This document shows, piece by piece, positions 15,947 to 25,718 of a stretch of DNA of 64,000 nt (positions are counted from its first letter, which is position 1; every line of letters begins with the position of its first letter). The notes beneath the pieces were generated by a model. It had not been told where the DNA came from, made no database searches, and worked only from the letters and a program-made list of their open reading frames with translations. Location of the stretch: the NCBI RefSeq assembly GCF_900258475.1, contig NZ_LT984887.1, positions 1,066,354 through 1,130,353 on the forward strand, written 5' to 3'. The position numbers and the translations under genes were made by a program. Source of the DNA: Anaerococcus sp. Marseille-P3915 (GTDB taxonomy: Bacteria; Bacillota; Clostridia; Tissierellales; Peptoniphilaceae).

Positions 15947-18900
15947 CTAATTTTCTTCTTTTTTTCTACTAATATATAAGGCACCTGTTGATCCTACTAG
16001 AGTACATACAATACCAGCTACTGATTCTACACCTGTTTTGACGTTAGGTCTGTTAGTTTTTGGTATTTTTATAGAATTATTAGCCTTATTTTTCTTTCCA
16101 TCTAGCTTAGAGCTTTCCTCTTTAAGCTTAGGATCTTCTGCTTTAGTCTCAGATGGATCATTTGCTTTTGTCTTATCTGGATCTTTTGTACCTGGATTAT
16201 CAGGATTTTTCTCCTCTGGAAGCTTAGATTCATCAGAAGATGGAGTCTTTGGACTAATTTCTTCAGGACTTTCAGGAATATTAGGTTTATCCTCAGGTGT
16301 ACCTGGGGTTGGTGTTATTTCTCCTGGTGTTGTGCCACCTGGGGTTCCTGGTTGATCTGGAGTTGTTCCTCCTGGAGTAGTGCCGCCTGGGGTTGTGCCT
16401 GGTTTATCGTCTGGTTTATCTCCTGGTTTATCGCCTGGTTTATCGCCTGGTTTGTCGCCTGGTTTATCGCCTGGTTTGTCACCTGGTTTATCGCCTGGTT
16501 TGTCACCTGGTTTATCGCCTATTTTGTCACCTGGTTTGTCACCTGGTTTGTCACCTGGTTTGTCACCTGGTTTATCGCCTGGTTTGTCACCTGGTTTATC
16601 GCCTGGTTTGTCGCCTGGTTTGTCACCTGGTTTATCGCCTGGTTTATCGCCTGGTTTGTCGCCTGGTTTATCGCCTGGTTTGTCGCCTGCTTCATTGCCT
16701 TTCCAAACAGCTGTTAATGTGACATTTCCTGTGATGTCTATTTCACTTCCTGCAGCCTTAAGGTCTGTACCATCTCCTACTTTCCAGCCTGCAAACTCTT
16801 TGCCTTTTTCTGCTTCAAATGTTGGATTTGGTAGTTTATATTTTCCTTTTGGAACTGTTTGATCTGGCATTGTACCTGTTGCACCAGCTTCTGTTTTGAA
16901 ACTTACAGTGTAATTTCCTACTGGTGGGGTTTCAGGTGTTTTATCTTTCCAGATGGCTGTGATTACTGTGTCTTTGTCCACAGTTATTTCTGAGTTTGGA
17001 GATAATTTTTCTCCATTTACTTCCCATGTATCAAATTGTTTATTTTTTGGAGCAGTGAATCCATTGGATAGGAGTTTATAGGTTGAACCTTTTTTAAGTT
17101 CATCACCTGTCATTGTTCCAGATCCACCATTAGCGTCATAGCTTACTTTAACTGTTTCTGTAGCTTCACCTTTCCAAACTGCAGTTAGGGTGACATCTCC
17201 TGTGATATCTATTTCACTTCCTGCAGCCTTAAGGTCTGTACCATCTCCTACTTTCCAGCCTGCAAATTCTTTGCCTTTTTCTGCTGTGAATGTTGGCTTA
17301 GGAAGAGTGTATTTTCCTTTTGGTACTGTTTGATCTGGCATTTCACCTGTTGCACCAGCTTCTGTTTTGAAACTTACTGTGTAATTTTCTACTGGTGGGG
17401 TTTCAGGTGTTTTATTTTTCCAGATGGCTGTGATTACGGTATCTCCGTTTAATTTTATTGTGTCGCCTGCTTTTTTAGTTTCTCCATTTACTTCCCAGTG
17501 ACTAAATTCTTGGGTATCATCTGGAGATTTAAAAGCATTTGGTAATACTGTGTAGTCTGAGCCTTTGTCTTGGGTGGAGCCTGTCATTTCACCAGAACCA
17601 CCGTTTTTATCGTAGCTTACGTTGACTTGGATCTTTTTCCAGATGGCTTTGATTACAGTATCTTTATCTAATTTGATTTTTGTTCCAGCAGGAACTTCTT
17701 TTCCATTTACTTCCCATGCTTTAAATTCTTGGGTGTCATCTGGGGCCTTAAATGTATTTTCTAAGATTACATAGTCTGAACCTTTGTCTTGGGTGGAGCC
17801 TGTCATTTCTCCAGAACCACCGTTTTTATCGTAGCTTACGTTGACTTGGATCTTTTTCCAAATGGCTTTGATTACGGTATCTTTATCTAATTTGATTTTT
17901 GTTCCAGCAGGCACTTCTTTTCCATTTACTTCCCATGCTTTAAATTCTTGGGTGTCATCTGGGGCCTTAAATGTATTTTCTAAGATTACATAGTCTGAAC
18001 CTTTGTCTTGGGTGGAGCCTGTCATTTCTCCAGAACCACCGTTTTTATCGTAGCTTACGTTGACTTGGATCTTTTTCCAAATGGCTTTGATTACGGTATC
18101 TTTATCTAATTTGATTTTTGTTCCAGCAGGCACTTCTTTGCCATTTACTTCCCATGCTTTAAATTCTTGGGTGTCATCTGGAGCTTTGAAAGCATTTGGT
18201 AATACTGTGTAGCCTGATCCTTTGTCTACTTCAGCTCCTGTCATATCACCACTTCCACCGTTAGCGTTGTAGCTTACTTTTACTTTGATTTTTTTCCAAA
18301 TGGCTTTGATTTCGGTGTCTTTGTCAATTTTAATTGCTTTGTTTGCTTCAACTTTTTTATCGTCTATTTCCCAATGACTGAATTCTTGGGTGTCATCTGG
18401 TGCGGTGAATTTATTTTCTAGTACTGTATAGTCTGAACCCTTATCTACTTTTTTGCCATCCATAGTTCCTGAACCACCGTTAGAATCGTAAGTTACGTTG
18501 ACTTGGATCTTTTTCCAAATGGCTTTGATTACGGTGTCTTTGTCTATTTTTATCGCTTTATTTGCTTCAACTTTTTTATCGTCTATTTCCCAATGACTGA
18601 ATTCTTGGGTGTCATCTGGTGCGGTGAATTTATTTTCTAGTACTGTATAGTCTGAACCCTTATCTACTTTTTTGCCATCCATAGTTCCTGAACCACCGTT
18701 AGAATCGTAAGTTACGTTGACTTGGATCTTTTTCCAAATGGCTTTGATTACGGTGTCTTTGTCTATTTTTATCGCTTTATTTGCTTCAACTTTTTTATCG
18801 TCTATTTCCCAATGACTGAATTCTTGGGTGTCATCTGGTGCGGTGAATTTATTTTCTAGTACTGTATAATCTGAACCCTTGTCTACTTTTTTACTCTCCA

Positions 18901-21900
18901 TGCTACCGCTTCCCTTGTTGGCGTCGTAGCTTACGTTAACTTGGATATTTTTCCATGTAGCGATTAGGATTACATCACCTGAGATTTTATCTATTTTATC
19001 TTTAGCTTTTTTAAGTCCTTCTTGACCTTCAATTTTCCAGCCTGCGAATTCTTTATTCTTATCTGGTGTAAATGTAGGTTTTGGAATTACATATTCATCA
19101 CCTTTTTTGACAGTTACTGGGTCCATTGATCCGGTGGCGCCTTCTTCTGTTTGGAATGTTACCTTGAATTCTATTGGTTTCCAGATGGCTTTGATTACTT
19201 TGTCGCCGTCTACTGGTATTTCTTTATCTGGATTTAAAACATCTGGTCCATCACCTATCATCCATCCAGAAAATTTTTGGTTTTCGTTTGGCGGATTGAA
19301 GGTATCACCTTTTGGTAATTTATATTTTTCACCAATCTTTTTGATTACTACCTTATCATCACCCTTACCACCATTTGGTATAACAGTTACCTTATAGGTT
19401 TTTGTGGCTGTTGCTGTGAAGATATTATTATCAGCAGTGGCTATGAAGTTGTCTCCATTATTTTTGTCTTTCCATACTGGTTCAATATAGGTGTCTTGTG
19501 TAGTAACATTTATAGATTCAACAACTGATGAATTGATGTTTGGCAGTTTATATTCTTTTAGATTTGTTCCTGGTTTTACCTTGTATTTTGAGTAAGATAT
19601 TGGGTTTTCTTTATTTCCTTCAATTGCTCCACCACCAGTATTATCTACCTTTGTGCCTTCGCCTAGCTTAAATTCTACCTCTAACGCATAAGTAGGAGTC
19701 TTATCTCTAGTTATACTAGTAACATGGTTACTTACGTATAGATATTGATTGTCTACTATTAATTCTGATCCATCATCAAATTTCACAGAAATTTTACCAA
19801 CAAAATCTCCTTCTTTTTCAGTATTTCTTTTTTTATCGGTTGCATCAGTTATTGTTGCACCTTCTAAAAGTTTATTTATTCTTTCTTTATTTTCATCTTT
19901 TTTAACTTCTATACCTTTTGACCATTCAATATCTTCTCCAACCCATTTTCTGATTTCTACTGGGTCAAGGCCGCCTAGTTCTGTGACTTGGTCGGCTTTG
20001 GTTTTTGTTATTCTCTGTGTAGCTTTCTCTGATTCTTTTTTTTCAGAATTATCAACATATTCTCCATTATCTTTAACAAAAGCTATTACATCAGTATCAT
20101 TTTTGATCTTTAATTTATCTATTGTTATAAGACCTGTATTTGAATCAATATTAGCAAATTCGCTACCTGATTCAATAGACCATTTTTTTGTATCTAAATC
20201 TTGTTTAGCTACGATTGTCTTTTCTTGGCCATCTGTGCCTGTGTAGGTTACGGTATGCTCGATTATATCTGTGTCAGCTGGATTAGTGATTGGATTGACC
20301 GTGATGGATTTTTTGTCATCAGATTCTTTTATAGTTGGTGAATCTGGTCCAAGGTTTTTTACAAGGTCTTTGGCTAGGATTGTTACTGTTGGTACAGCTC
20401 CATCATTTAACTTATATGAACCATCTTCATTTTTTTCCGGAACAAATTTATAATCATTATTCGGGTCCCAAGTACCTGCTACATCATTACCACTAAATAT
20501 CTTGGCATTGCCGTTCTCATCTATTTGTATAACTGCTGGTACTCCATCCCAGTCTCCAGTTCCGTTTGGTAATTTAGATACGCCATTTACTGTATATGCT
20601 TTTCTTATGGCATCATCAATTGCTTTTTTGTCATCACCAGTTAATTTTCTAGGGTCTTTAACTTCTGTCTTTTCAGGTATAACTGGTTTAACAGTAGTAC
20701 TAGAACAAGATTTAAATTTATTTTTTTCTTTTACTGTAACACCGACTACTTGATCAAGTTTTAAGTCAGGGTTTGGAATTGTATACGTGAATTCTCCTGT
20801 TGTACCATCTACAGTTGCATCTACTGGATTGGATGTGTCTTTATCAACTAAACACTTACCTTCATCACAATAGCTACCTTTGACCGCATCGCTAAGTTTA
20901 AGAAGTAATTGAACTTTTATGCCGTCAAATGGTCCCTCGCCTGCTAGTTGTCCCTTAATTACATTGTCTACAATTGTAATACTGCCAAGAGTAGCTCCTC
21001 TTGAATAATCTGTAACTTGTTTTATTTTTAAGTTTGGAGCTTCAACTTGACCTGATGTTGATCCGTCTCTATAAGTTACTTCATAGTAGGCATGATCAGT
21101 ACCGTCAATAGAAAACTTAACTGATTTAATATCGCCGGCTATTGCAGTGTTTGCATCTTTAAACTTTTGAACAGCTTCTGCTTGTTCATCAGCGTTAACT
21201 TGGTTGGATGAGGTTTGTTCTATCCAAATTTCGCCTGTCGGCATTTTTAGCTTGTCTTCATTTTGTTTTGCAAGTGATTTCATCGCATTGGCAGTTGTCT
21301 CTGGTGAGTTTTGTCCATCAAACTCTTGATAAACAGTAACCGTATCTCCTTCTGCAATTGTAACTCCATCAGGTAAGTTTACACTCCAAGTTGTTCCACT
21401 TGTAGGTGTAACGGATACAGTGGCTTTCTTATTCCCACTACTATCCTTTAATGTTACATGAACTGTTCCTCTTGCATTCTTGCCATTAATTTTACCTCTG
21501 TGTACATTTCCTCCAGAGATAGTTTTTGTTCCGATAAATGCTTTTGTAACTGTCGGTGCTTCTATACCTGCTGTTACTGGATCGCCTACTAGTTCAGGAC
21601 CTATTTCAAGTTCGTTTACATCTTGGGTTTCTAGGCCATCAAGGTCTGTTTTCTTGGCCTCATCATCAACTAATGGTAGTGGTTTATCAGAGGTCTCATC
21701 GCTATCTAGAACCTCATCACTAGCCTCATCTTCCATAGCTGATAAGTTTGAGTCTATTTGGCTAATGTCAAGATCTTCTGCATGAGCCACAGGCATCGCC
21801 ATTACTAGTCCTAGCATACAAGATACTAGGCCTATGGATAGTTTCCTGGTGGCGTATATTGGTTTTTTGTTTATGTTTTGGGCCTTTCTTTCTAGGAGGA

Positions 21901-21925
21901 TTTTGGCCTTTTGATACTTTTTCAT
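15947..21925 (-). CDS. Giant LPXTG-like wall-anchored repeat protein (YSIRK-type signal)
   Basis: The 1992-residue surface protein starts with a long signal peptide carrying a YSIRK-like motif (YATRKLSIGLVSCMLG) and ending near AHA. An acidic stretch and Ig-like or beta-rich domains follow to about residue 890. Twelve tandem InlB-B/Flg_new-type repeats follow; the central seven are about 73 residues each (219 bp), two adjacent pairs nearly identical. Each holds a GSGxM turn and ends in a W-[EKV] and AIWKK pattern. Next comes a GDKP spacer (about residues 1746-1845) and a Pro/Thr-rich wall region. The sorting signal is atypical (PNVKTG, a hydrophobic segment, then SRKKEEN). Role probably adhesion; ligand unknown. 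AAAGG precedes the ATG. Confidence 0.9.
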   Translation of the reverse strand: MKKYQKAKILLERKAQNINKKPIYATRKLSIGLVSCMLGLVMAMPVAHAEDLDISQIDSNLSAMEDEASDEVLDSDETSDKPLPLVDDEAKKTDLDGLETQDVNELEIGPELVGDPVTAGIEAPTVTKAFIGTKTISGGNVHRGKINGKNARGTVHVTLKDSSGNKKATVSVTPTSGTTWSVNLPDGVTIAEGDTVTVYQEFDGQNSPETTANAMKSLAKQNEDKLKMPTGEIWIEQTSSNQVNADEQAEAVQKFKDANTAIAGDIKSVKFSIDGTDHAYYEVTYRDGSTSGQVEAPNLKIKQVTDYSRGATLGSITIVDNVIKGQLAGEGPFDGIKVQLLLKLSDAVKGSYCDEGKCLVDKDTSNPVDATVDGTTGEFTYTIPNPDLKLDQVVGVTVKEKNKFKSCSSTTVKPVIPEKTEVKDPRKLTGDDKKAIDDAIRKAYTVNGVSKLPNGTGDWDGVPAVIQIDENGNAKIFSGNDVAGTWDPNNDYKFVPEKNEDGSYKLNDGAVPTVTILAKDLVKNLGPDSPTIKESDDKKSITVNPITNPADTDIIEHTVTYTGTDGQEKTIVAKQDLDTKKWSIESGSEFANIDSNTGLITIDKLKIKNDTDVIAFVKDNGEYVDNSEKKESEKATQRITKTKADQVTELGGLDPVEIRKWVGEDIEWSKGIEVKKDENKERINKLLEGATITDATDKKRNTEKEGDFVGKISVKFDDGSELIVDNQYLYVSNHVTSITRDKTPTYALEVEFKLGEGTKVDNTGGGAIEGNKENPISYSKYKVKPGTNLKEYKLPNINSSVVESINVTTQDTYIEPVWKDKNNGDNFIATADNNIFTATATKTYKVTVIPNGGKGDDKVVIKKIGEKYKLPKGDTFNPPNENQKFSGWMIGDGPDVLNPDKEIPVDGDKVIKAIWKPIEFKVTFQTEEGATGSMDPVTVKKGDEYVIPKPTFTPDKNKEFAGWKIEGQEGLKKAKDKIDKISGDVILIATWKNIQVNVSYDANKGSGSMESKKVDKGSDYTVLENKFTAPDDTQEFSHWEIDDKKVEANKAIKIDKDTVIKAIWKKIQVNVTYDSNGGSGTMDGKKVDKGSDYTVLENKFTAPDDTQEFSHWEIDDKKVEANKAIKIDKDTVIKAIWKKIQVNVTYDSNGGSGTMDGKKVDKGSDYTVLENKFTAPDDTQEFSHWEIDDKKVEANKAIKIDKDTEIKAIWKKIKVKVSYNANGGSGDMTGAEVDKGSGYTVLPNAFKAPDDTQEFKAWEVNGKEVPAGTKIKLDKDTVIKAIWKKIQVNVSYDKNGGSGEMTGSTQDKGSDYVILENTFKAPDDTQEFKAWEVNGKEVPAGTKIKLDKDTVIKAIWKKIQVNVSYDKNGGSGEMTGSTQDKGSDYVILENTFKAPDDTQEFKAWEVNGKEVPAGTKIKLDKDTVIKAIWKKIQVNVSYDKNGGSGEMTGSTQDKGSDYTVLPNAFKSPDDTQEFSHWEVNGETKKAGDTIKLNGDTVITAIWKNKTPETPPVENYTVSFKTEAGATGEMPDQTVPKGKYTLPKPTFTAEKGKEFAGWKVGDGTDLKAAGSEIDITGDVTLTAVWKGEATETVKVSYDANGGSGTMTGDELKKGSTYKLLSNGFTAPKNKQFDTWEVNGEKLSPNSEITVDKDTVITAIWKDKTPETPPVGNYTVSFKTEAGATGTMPDQTVPKGKYKLPNPTFEAEKGKEFAGWKVGDGTDLKAAGSEIDITGNVTLTAVWKGNEAGDKPGDKPGDKPGDKPGDKPGDKPGDKPGDKPGDKPGDKPGDKPGDKPGDKPGDKIGDKPGDKPGDKPGDKPGDKPGDKPGDKPGDKPGDKPDDKPGTTPGGTTPGGTTPDQPGTPGGTTPGEITPTPGTPEDKPNIPESPEEISPKTPSSDESKLPEEKNPDNPGTKDPDKTKANDPSETKAEDPKLKEESSKLDGKKNKANNSIKIPKTNRPNVKTGVESVAGIVCTLVGSTGALYISRKKEEN
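16393..16692 (-). repeat. 12-bp tandem repeat encoding (GDKP)n
   Basis: About 24 copies of a 12-bp unit (coding Gly-Asp-Lys-Pro) are arranged in tandem with only a few changes, such as one GDKI and one DDKP. Because the unit is a multiple of three, slippage changes spacer length without breaking the frame, so the distance from the wall could vary between strains. Confidence 0.93.
17410..19195 (-). repeat. 219-bp tandem repeats in the surface protein gene
   Basis: The recurring segment TTTTTCCAAATGGCTTTGA appears at about 219-bp spacing (near 17641, 17860, 18079, 18292, 18511, 18730). Units at 18511-18949 and 17641-18078 are almost identical in DNA as well as protein, which points to recent unequal exchange. 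Flanking units are more diverged. Confidence 0.88.
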
Positions 21926-22096
21926 AATACTTTTTGCCTTTCTTTTTTAATACATATTATGCACACATTCTTATTCTCATCTTACCCTTTTATGTTTTTT
22001 TAGCAAGCTGTAACCCTTGACTTTTACAAATTTATAAAGGTTTTTTTCTTATCATGTTTAAGAGTTTTTTGATATATTTTGCTCATATTTTTCTAA

Positions 22097-22127
22097 AGTT
22101 AAAAGCACCCAGGCGAAGGGTGCTTTT
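22097..22127 (-). terminator. serS terminator
   Basis: AAAAGCACCC (22101-22110) and GGGTGCTTTT (22118-22127) form a 10-bp stem with loop AGGCGAA. On the minus strand it is followed by a short T-rich stretch. It begins about 13 bp after the serS stop. Confidence 0.8.
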
Positions 22128-22140
22128 ATATTGCAAAAGT

Positions 22141-23430
22141 TTATTTAACTGTTGGTTCGATTTTGTCTTTGCCGCCCATGTACATTTGTAGTGGGGCTGG
22201 GATTTTTACGCTTCCGTCTGCTTGAAGTAGGTTTTCTAAGAAAGCTATTAGCATTCTAGGTGGGGCTACTACTGTGTTGTTTAGGGTGTGGGCAAAGTAG
22301 TTGCCATCTTCTCCCCTTAGTCTGATGCCTAGTCTTCTGGCTTGGGCATCGCCTAGGTTTGAGCATGATCCTACTTCAAAGTATTTTTCTTGGCGTGGGC
22401 TCCATGCCTCAACGTCGCATGATTTTACTTTTAGGTCTGCTAGGTCACCTGAACAGCATTCGAGTGTCCTTACTGGGATTTCTAGGCTTCTGAAGAAGTC
22501 TACTGTGTTTTTCCATAGTTCATCATAGAAGGTTTTTGAGTCTTCTGGCTTACAGATTATTACCATTTCTTGTTTTTCGAATTGGTGGATACGGTATACA
22601 CCACGTTCTTCGATGCCGTGGGCTCCTACTTCTTTTCTAAAGCATGGAGAGTAAGAGGTCATCTTTAGTGGCATTTTTTCTTCTTCTGTTATTGTGTTTA
22701 TAAATTTACCTATCATTGAGTGTTCGCTTGTTCCGATTAGGTAGAGGTCTTCGCCTTCTATCTTATACATCATATCTTCCATTTCAGAAAAGCTCATTAC
22801 TCCTGTTACTACATCTGATCTTATCATAAATGGTGGGATGTAGTAGGTATAGCCCCTATCTATCATGAAGTCTCTTGCATAAGATAGGATTGCTGAGTGA
22901 AGTCTAGCTATGTCTCCTCTTAGGTAATAGAAGCCTGCACCTGATGTATTTCTAGATGCATCTAGGTCTATTCCTTCAAAGGATTCCATGATATCGATGT
23001 GGTATGGCACTTCAAAGTCAGGTACTAGAGGTTCTCCAAATCTTTCTATTTCGACATTTTCTGTATCATCCTTGCCTAGTGGTACTGTTTCGTCGATTAT
23101 TTGTGGGATGATTTGCATTCTTTTTTTGACTTCTTCATTGAGTTTTGCTGTTTCTTCCTCAATATGTACTAGCTGGTCGTTTATTTCTACTACATGGGCC
23201 TTGGTTCTTTCGGCTTCTTCCTTTTTGCCTTGGCCCATAAGTGCGCCTATTTCCTTAGATGTTTTGTTTCTTTCGCTTCTTAGTCTATCACCTTCGGTCT
23301 TATAGGAACGTAGTTTTTCGTCAAGCTCTAGGACTTCGTCTACTAGGACTAGTTTTTCATCTTGGAATTTCTTTTTGATGTTTTCTTTTACAAGTTCTGG
23401 ATTTTCTCTTAATAATTTAATATCTATCAT
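22141..23430 (-). CDS. serS: Seryl-tRNA synthetase
   Basis: This 429-residue class II synthetase charges tRNA-Ser. The N-terminal antiparallel coiled coil (about 25-100, rich in Lys and Glu) binds the long variable arm. Motif 2 (SPCFRKEVGAHG..RGVYRIHQFEK) and motif 3 (HTLNNTVVAPPRMLIAFLEN) are intact. AAGGAG precedes the ATG. It is controlled by the T-box just upstream and ends at its own terminator, so it is a single-gene unit. Confidence 0.97.
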   Translation of the reverse strand: MIDIKLLRENPELVKENIKKKFQDEKLVLVDEVLELDEKLRSYKTEGDRLRSERNKTSKEIGALMGQGKKEEAERTKAHVVEINDQLVHIEEETAKLNEEVKKRMQIIPQIIDETVPLGKDDTENVEIERFGEPLVPDFEVPYHIDIMESFEGIDLDASRNTSGAGFYYLRGDIARLHSAILSYARDFMIDRGYTYYIPPFMIRSDVVTGVMSFSEMEDMMYKIEGEDLYLIGTSEHSMIGKFINTITEEEKMPLKMTSYSPCFRKEVGAHGIEERGVYRIHQFEKQEMVIICKPEDSKTFYDELWKNTVDFFRSLEIPVRTLECCSGDLADLKVKSCDVEAWSPRQEKYFEVGSCSNLGDAQARRLGIRLRGEDGNYFAHTLNNTVVAPPRMLIAFLENLLQADGSVKIPAPLQMYMGGKDKIEPTVK

Positions 23431-23453
23431 TTCTACTCCTTAAAATAAAGCAT

Positions 23454-23640
23454 AAAAAAAGCCTCCCCCCAATTGGGACGAAGGTCTCGTGGTGCCACCC
23501 AAATTACACAAGCATAGCTTGCCTTAATTTCTATTTGCTCAAAGACGGATTCAATAATTCATGCAAGAGATTTCCACCAACCATCTCCTCTCTATGTGCA
23601 CTCCATACCTACTACTTCTTTTCATCGCAATATTTAATTA
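23454..23640 (-). promoter_or_regulatory. T-box riboswitch of serS
   Basis: The minus-strand leader contains AGTAGTAGGTATGG and AGAGAGGAGATGG stem I elements, the T-box GGGTGGCACCACG (23488-23500) and an imperfect terminator stem (TTCGTCCCAATTGGGGGGAGGC then seven T, 23454-23485). A TCT serine triplet in GAAATCTCTTGC (about 23568-23570) is a plausible specifier. Uncharged tRNA-Ser should allow readthrough into serS. Confidence 0.9.
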
Positions 23641-23774
23641 CTAATAATATACATTATAATTTAAAAAATGCAAGATGATAAGGATTTTAAAAATCATCTT
23701 TATATAAAATTAATAAAGAATTCACAATTTTATAAATATATAAGGGTATAATAATTTTACTATGGAGAATGAAT

Positions 23775-25643
23775 GTGAAAGAATTAACTAAACGAAGAAG
23801 AAAATATTATTATTTAAGTATCTTAAGAGCTTTTGCTCTTATAGCAGTGTCTACCTATCACCTTTTTGCCCACGCCTTCCCTGGAGGATTTCTGGCTGTG
23901 ATTGGATTTTTGTCCATGTCGGGTTTTCTGATGGAGATGACTAATGATAGGTTCCTAAGCCTTGAGGATATCTTGGCAAGTATTAAAAATAGAATAAAAA
24001 ATATTTTGCCGCCAATCATTTTTGTGATGGCTATAAGTTTGCTTATTAGTTTGATTTTTGCCAGGGAAATCTTTGATGATTCTGCAAAATCGAGCCTTGC
24101 TACGACCTTTTGCTTTGAAAATATCAGGCAAATCATTGCTGGAGCTTCATATTTTGATAGAAATGGTAATTTCAACCTTTTCATCCATCTTTGGTACATA
24201 TCGATTTATGTCCAATTTATCCTTATATTTTACCTACTAAAATTTATTGGCAGAAAGATAAATTCTGATTCGATTAAGCTTATCTTGCTTAGTATACTAA
24301 CTATCGGATCTATTGGACTTTCTTATTATTTGGCTAATAAGAATGTACCGATTATTAGAATTTATTATGGAACTGATACCAGGATCTATGCATTTTTCTT
24401 GGGGATGATTTTCTATCTACTTTATAAAAATTATGGAAGATATATGGAAATTTCAAAGCTAAGCCTAAAAATAATTGTGGGCGTGCTTGGGATTTTGTTA
24501 TTTGTACCGATGTTTTTTATAAATGGTGAAGATATAAATATCTACAAGACATTTTTCCTAATCTATACCCTAGCTTTTAACCTTTTGATATTTTTTATCT
24601 TTAAGCTAGAAAATAGCCTAGATAAGAGGGAGAGAAAGCTTGGCTGGGGCGGATCTATTTTGGTCTTTATAGGATCTAGGAGCCTACATTATTATATTTT
24701 GCAATATATAATCCAGGTTTTCTTCTCCTACTTCCTTATAAATATTTTTGATAATAAGATTATTTATTACGGCCTACAAATTGCCTGGATAATTTTCTTA
24801 GGAGAAATATCTCATGCAATCTTTTCTAGGAAAAAACTTAACAAATACCTAGTTATCATCCCTTTTGTAAGCCTTATTATCTTTAATATAATTTCACTTG
24901 CTATAGGCAATAAGAAAGAACAAGAAATGGCTGAGCTTAAGGCTAGATTTGAGCAAAGTCAGGAGGAGATTAAAAAGCATAACGAGCTTCAAAAGAAGAA
25001 AAATACCGAAAAAGACCCTAAAGCTCTTCCTAAAGAAGATGAAAAAGATAAGGAAGTAAGCAAAGATAAAAAAGAAAGCAAGAAGGCTGATTCTAACGAA
25101 GATTTCAAGGAAAAGGCCTATGATGATTTTGATTTTACTGAAAATGAGCTAGCCTATGTGAAGGATGTCAGTGTGAGTGCTGTTGGCGATTCGGTTTTGA
25201 TCAATATTGATAAGTACCTAAGAAACTACATGCCTAACCTCTACCTAGACGGCAAGGTTGGACGTGACATGCCTGAAGGACCTGGTATCTTGCAGGCCAT
25301 AAAGAATAATGTCGGTCTTGGCGATATTGTCCTTATTTCTCTAGGATCCAATGGGTCTGCCAACCACAATGATATGCAGGCTATAATGGATATAGCTGAT
25401 GGCAGGGATGTTTATTTTGTAAACACCAGCCACCTACAATCCTATATGGACAAGGTAAATAGCGACTTGGAAGCTTTTGTTAATGACAATCCAAAGGCCC
25501 ACCTAATCGACTGGAGGTCTTATGTAAAAGATAGGCCAGAATTACTCGCTGTTGATAGGACTCACCCAAATGTAGAAGGTAGCCAGGCCTACGCTGACCT
25601 AGTTATTAGAAAAATCTTAAATGAAAATAAAGTAAGACCATAA
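23775..25643 (+). CDS. OatA-like acyltransferase with SGNH domain
   Basis: The protein of about 622 residues has an acyltransferase-3 membrane domain with about ten hydrophobic helices (1-390; early YHLFAH) and a Lys/Glu-rich linker (about 400-455). The C-terminal extracytoplasmic SGNH hydrolase domain has GDSVLIN, SLGSNG and DRTHPN blocks. This is the OatA layout, which O-acetylates peptidoglycan MurNAc and confers lysozyme resistance; other wall glycans are possible. The ATG at 23769 is only one base behind GGAG; GTG at 23775 has proper spacing and is preferred. A TATAAT lies at 23747-23752. Confidence 0.85.
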   Translation: MKELTKRRRKYYYLSILRAFALIAVSTYHLFAHAFPGGFLAVIGFLSMSGFLMEMTNDRFLSLEDILASIKNRIKNILPPIIFVMAISLLISLIFAREIFDDSAKSSLATTFCFENIRQIIAGASYFDRNGNFNLFIHLWYISIYVQFILIFYLLKFIGRKINSDSIKLILLSILTIGSIGLSYYLANKNVPIIRIYYGTDTRIYAFFLGMIFYLLYKNYGRYMEISKLSLKIIVGVLGILLFVPMFFINGEDINIYKTFFLIYTLAFNLLIFFIFKLENSLDKRERKLGWGGSILVFIGSRSLHYYILQYIIQVFFSYFLINIFDNKIIYYGLQIAWIIFLGEISHAIFSRKKLNKYLVIIPFVSLIIFNIISLAIGNKKEQEMAELKARFEQSQEEIKKHNELQKKKNTEKDPKALPKEDEKDKEVSKDKKESKKADSNEDFKEKAYDDFDFTENELAYVKDVSVSAVGDSVLINIDKYLRNYMPNLYLDGKVGRDMPEGPGILQAIKNNVGLGDIVLISLGSNGSANHNDMQAIMDIADGRDVYFVNTSHLQSYMDKVNSDLEAFVNDNPKAHLIDWRSYVKDRPELLAVDRTHPNVEGSQAYADLVIRKILNENKVRP

Positions 25644-25647
25644 TAAA

Positions 25648-25718
25648 AGGCCTAGTGCAGTATGAAAAAAGCCATCATTTAATGACGGCGTTTTTCATTC
25701 ATATTTTGCACTAGGCCT
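25648..25718. terminator. Long two-part bidirectional terminator
   Basis: AGGCCTAGTGCA (25648-25659) pairs with TGCACTAGGCCT (25707-25718), enclosing a second hairpin (GAAAAAAGCC..GGCGTTTTTC). It separates two convergent genes and contains the stop codon of the KdgT-like gene in its right arm. T-runs lie on both sides. Confidence 0.75.

Noticed and set aside
14121-15950. Direct target-site duplication of the IS
   Set aside because: The flanks show only complementary AAAGAA/TTTCTTT, not a clear direct repeat.
16393-16692. Possible CRISPR array
   Set aside because: The unit is 12 bp with no spacers and lies in frame within a surface protein.
16315-16862. Long plus-strand open frames opposite the GDKP region
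   Set aside because: They arise because the 12-bp repeat has no stop in several frames; composition is a simple repeat and no ribosome site or homology is seen.
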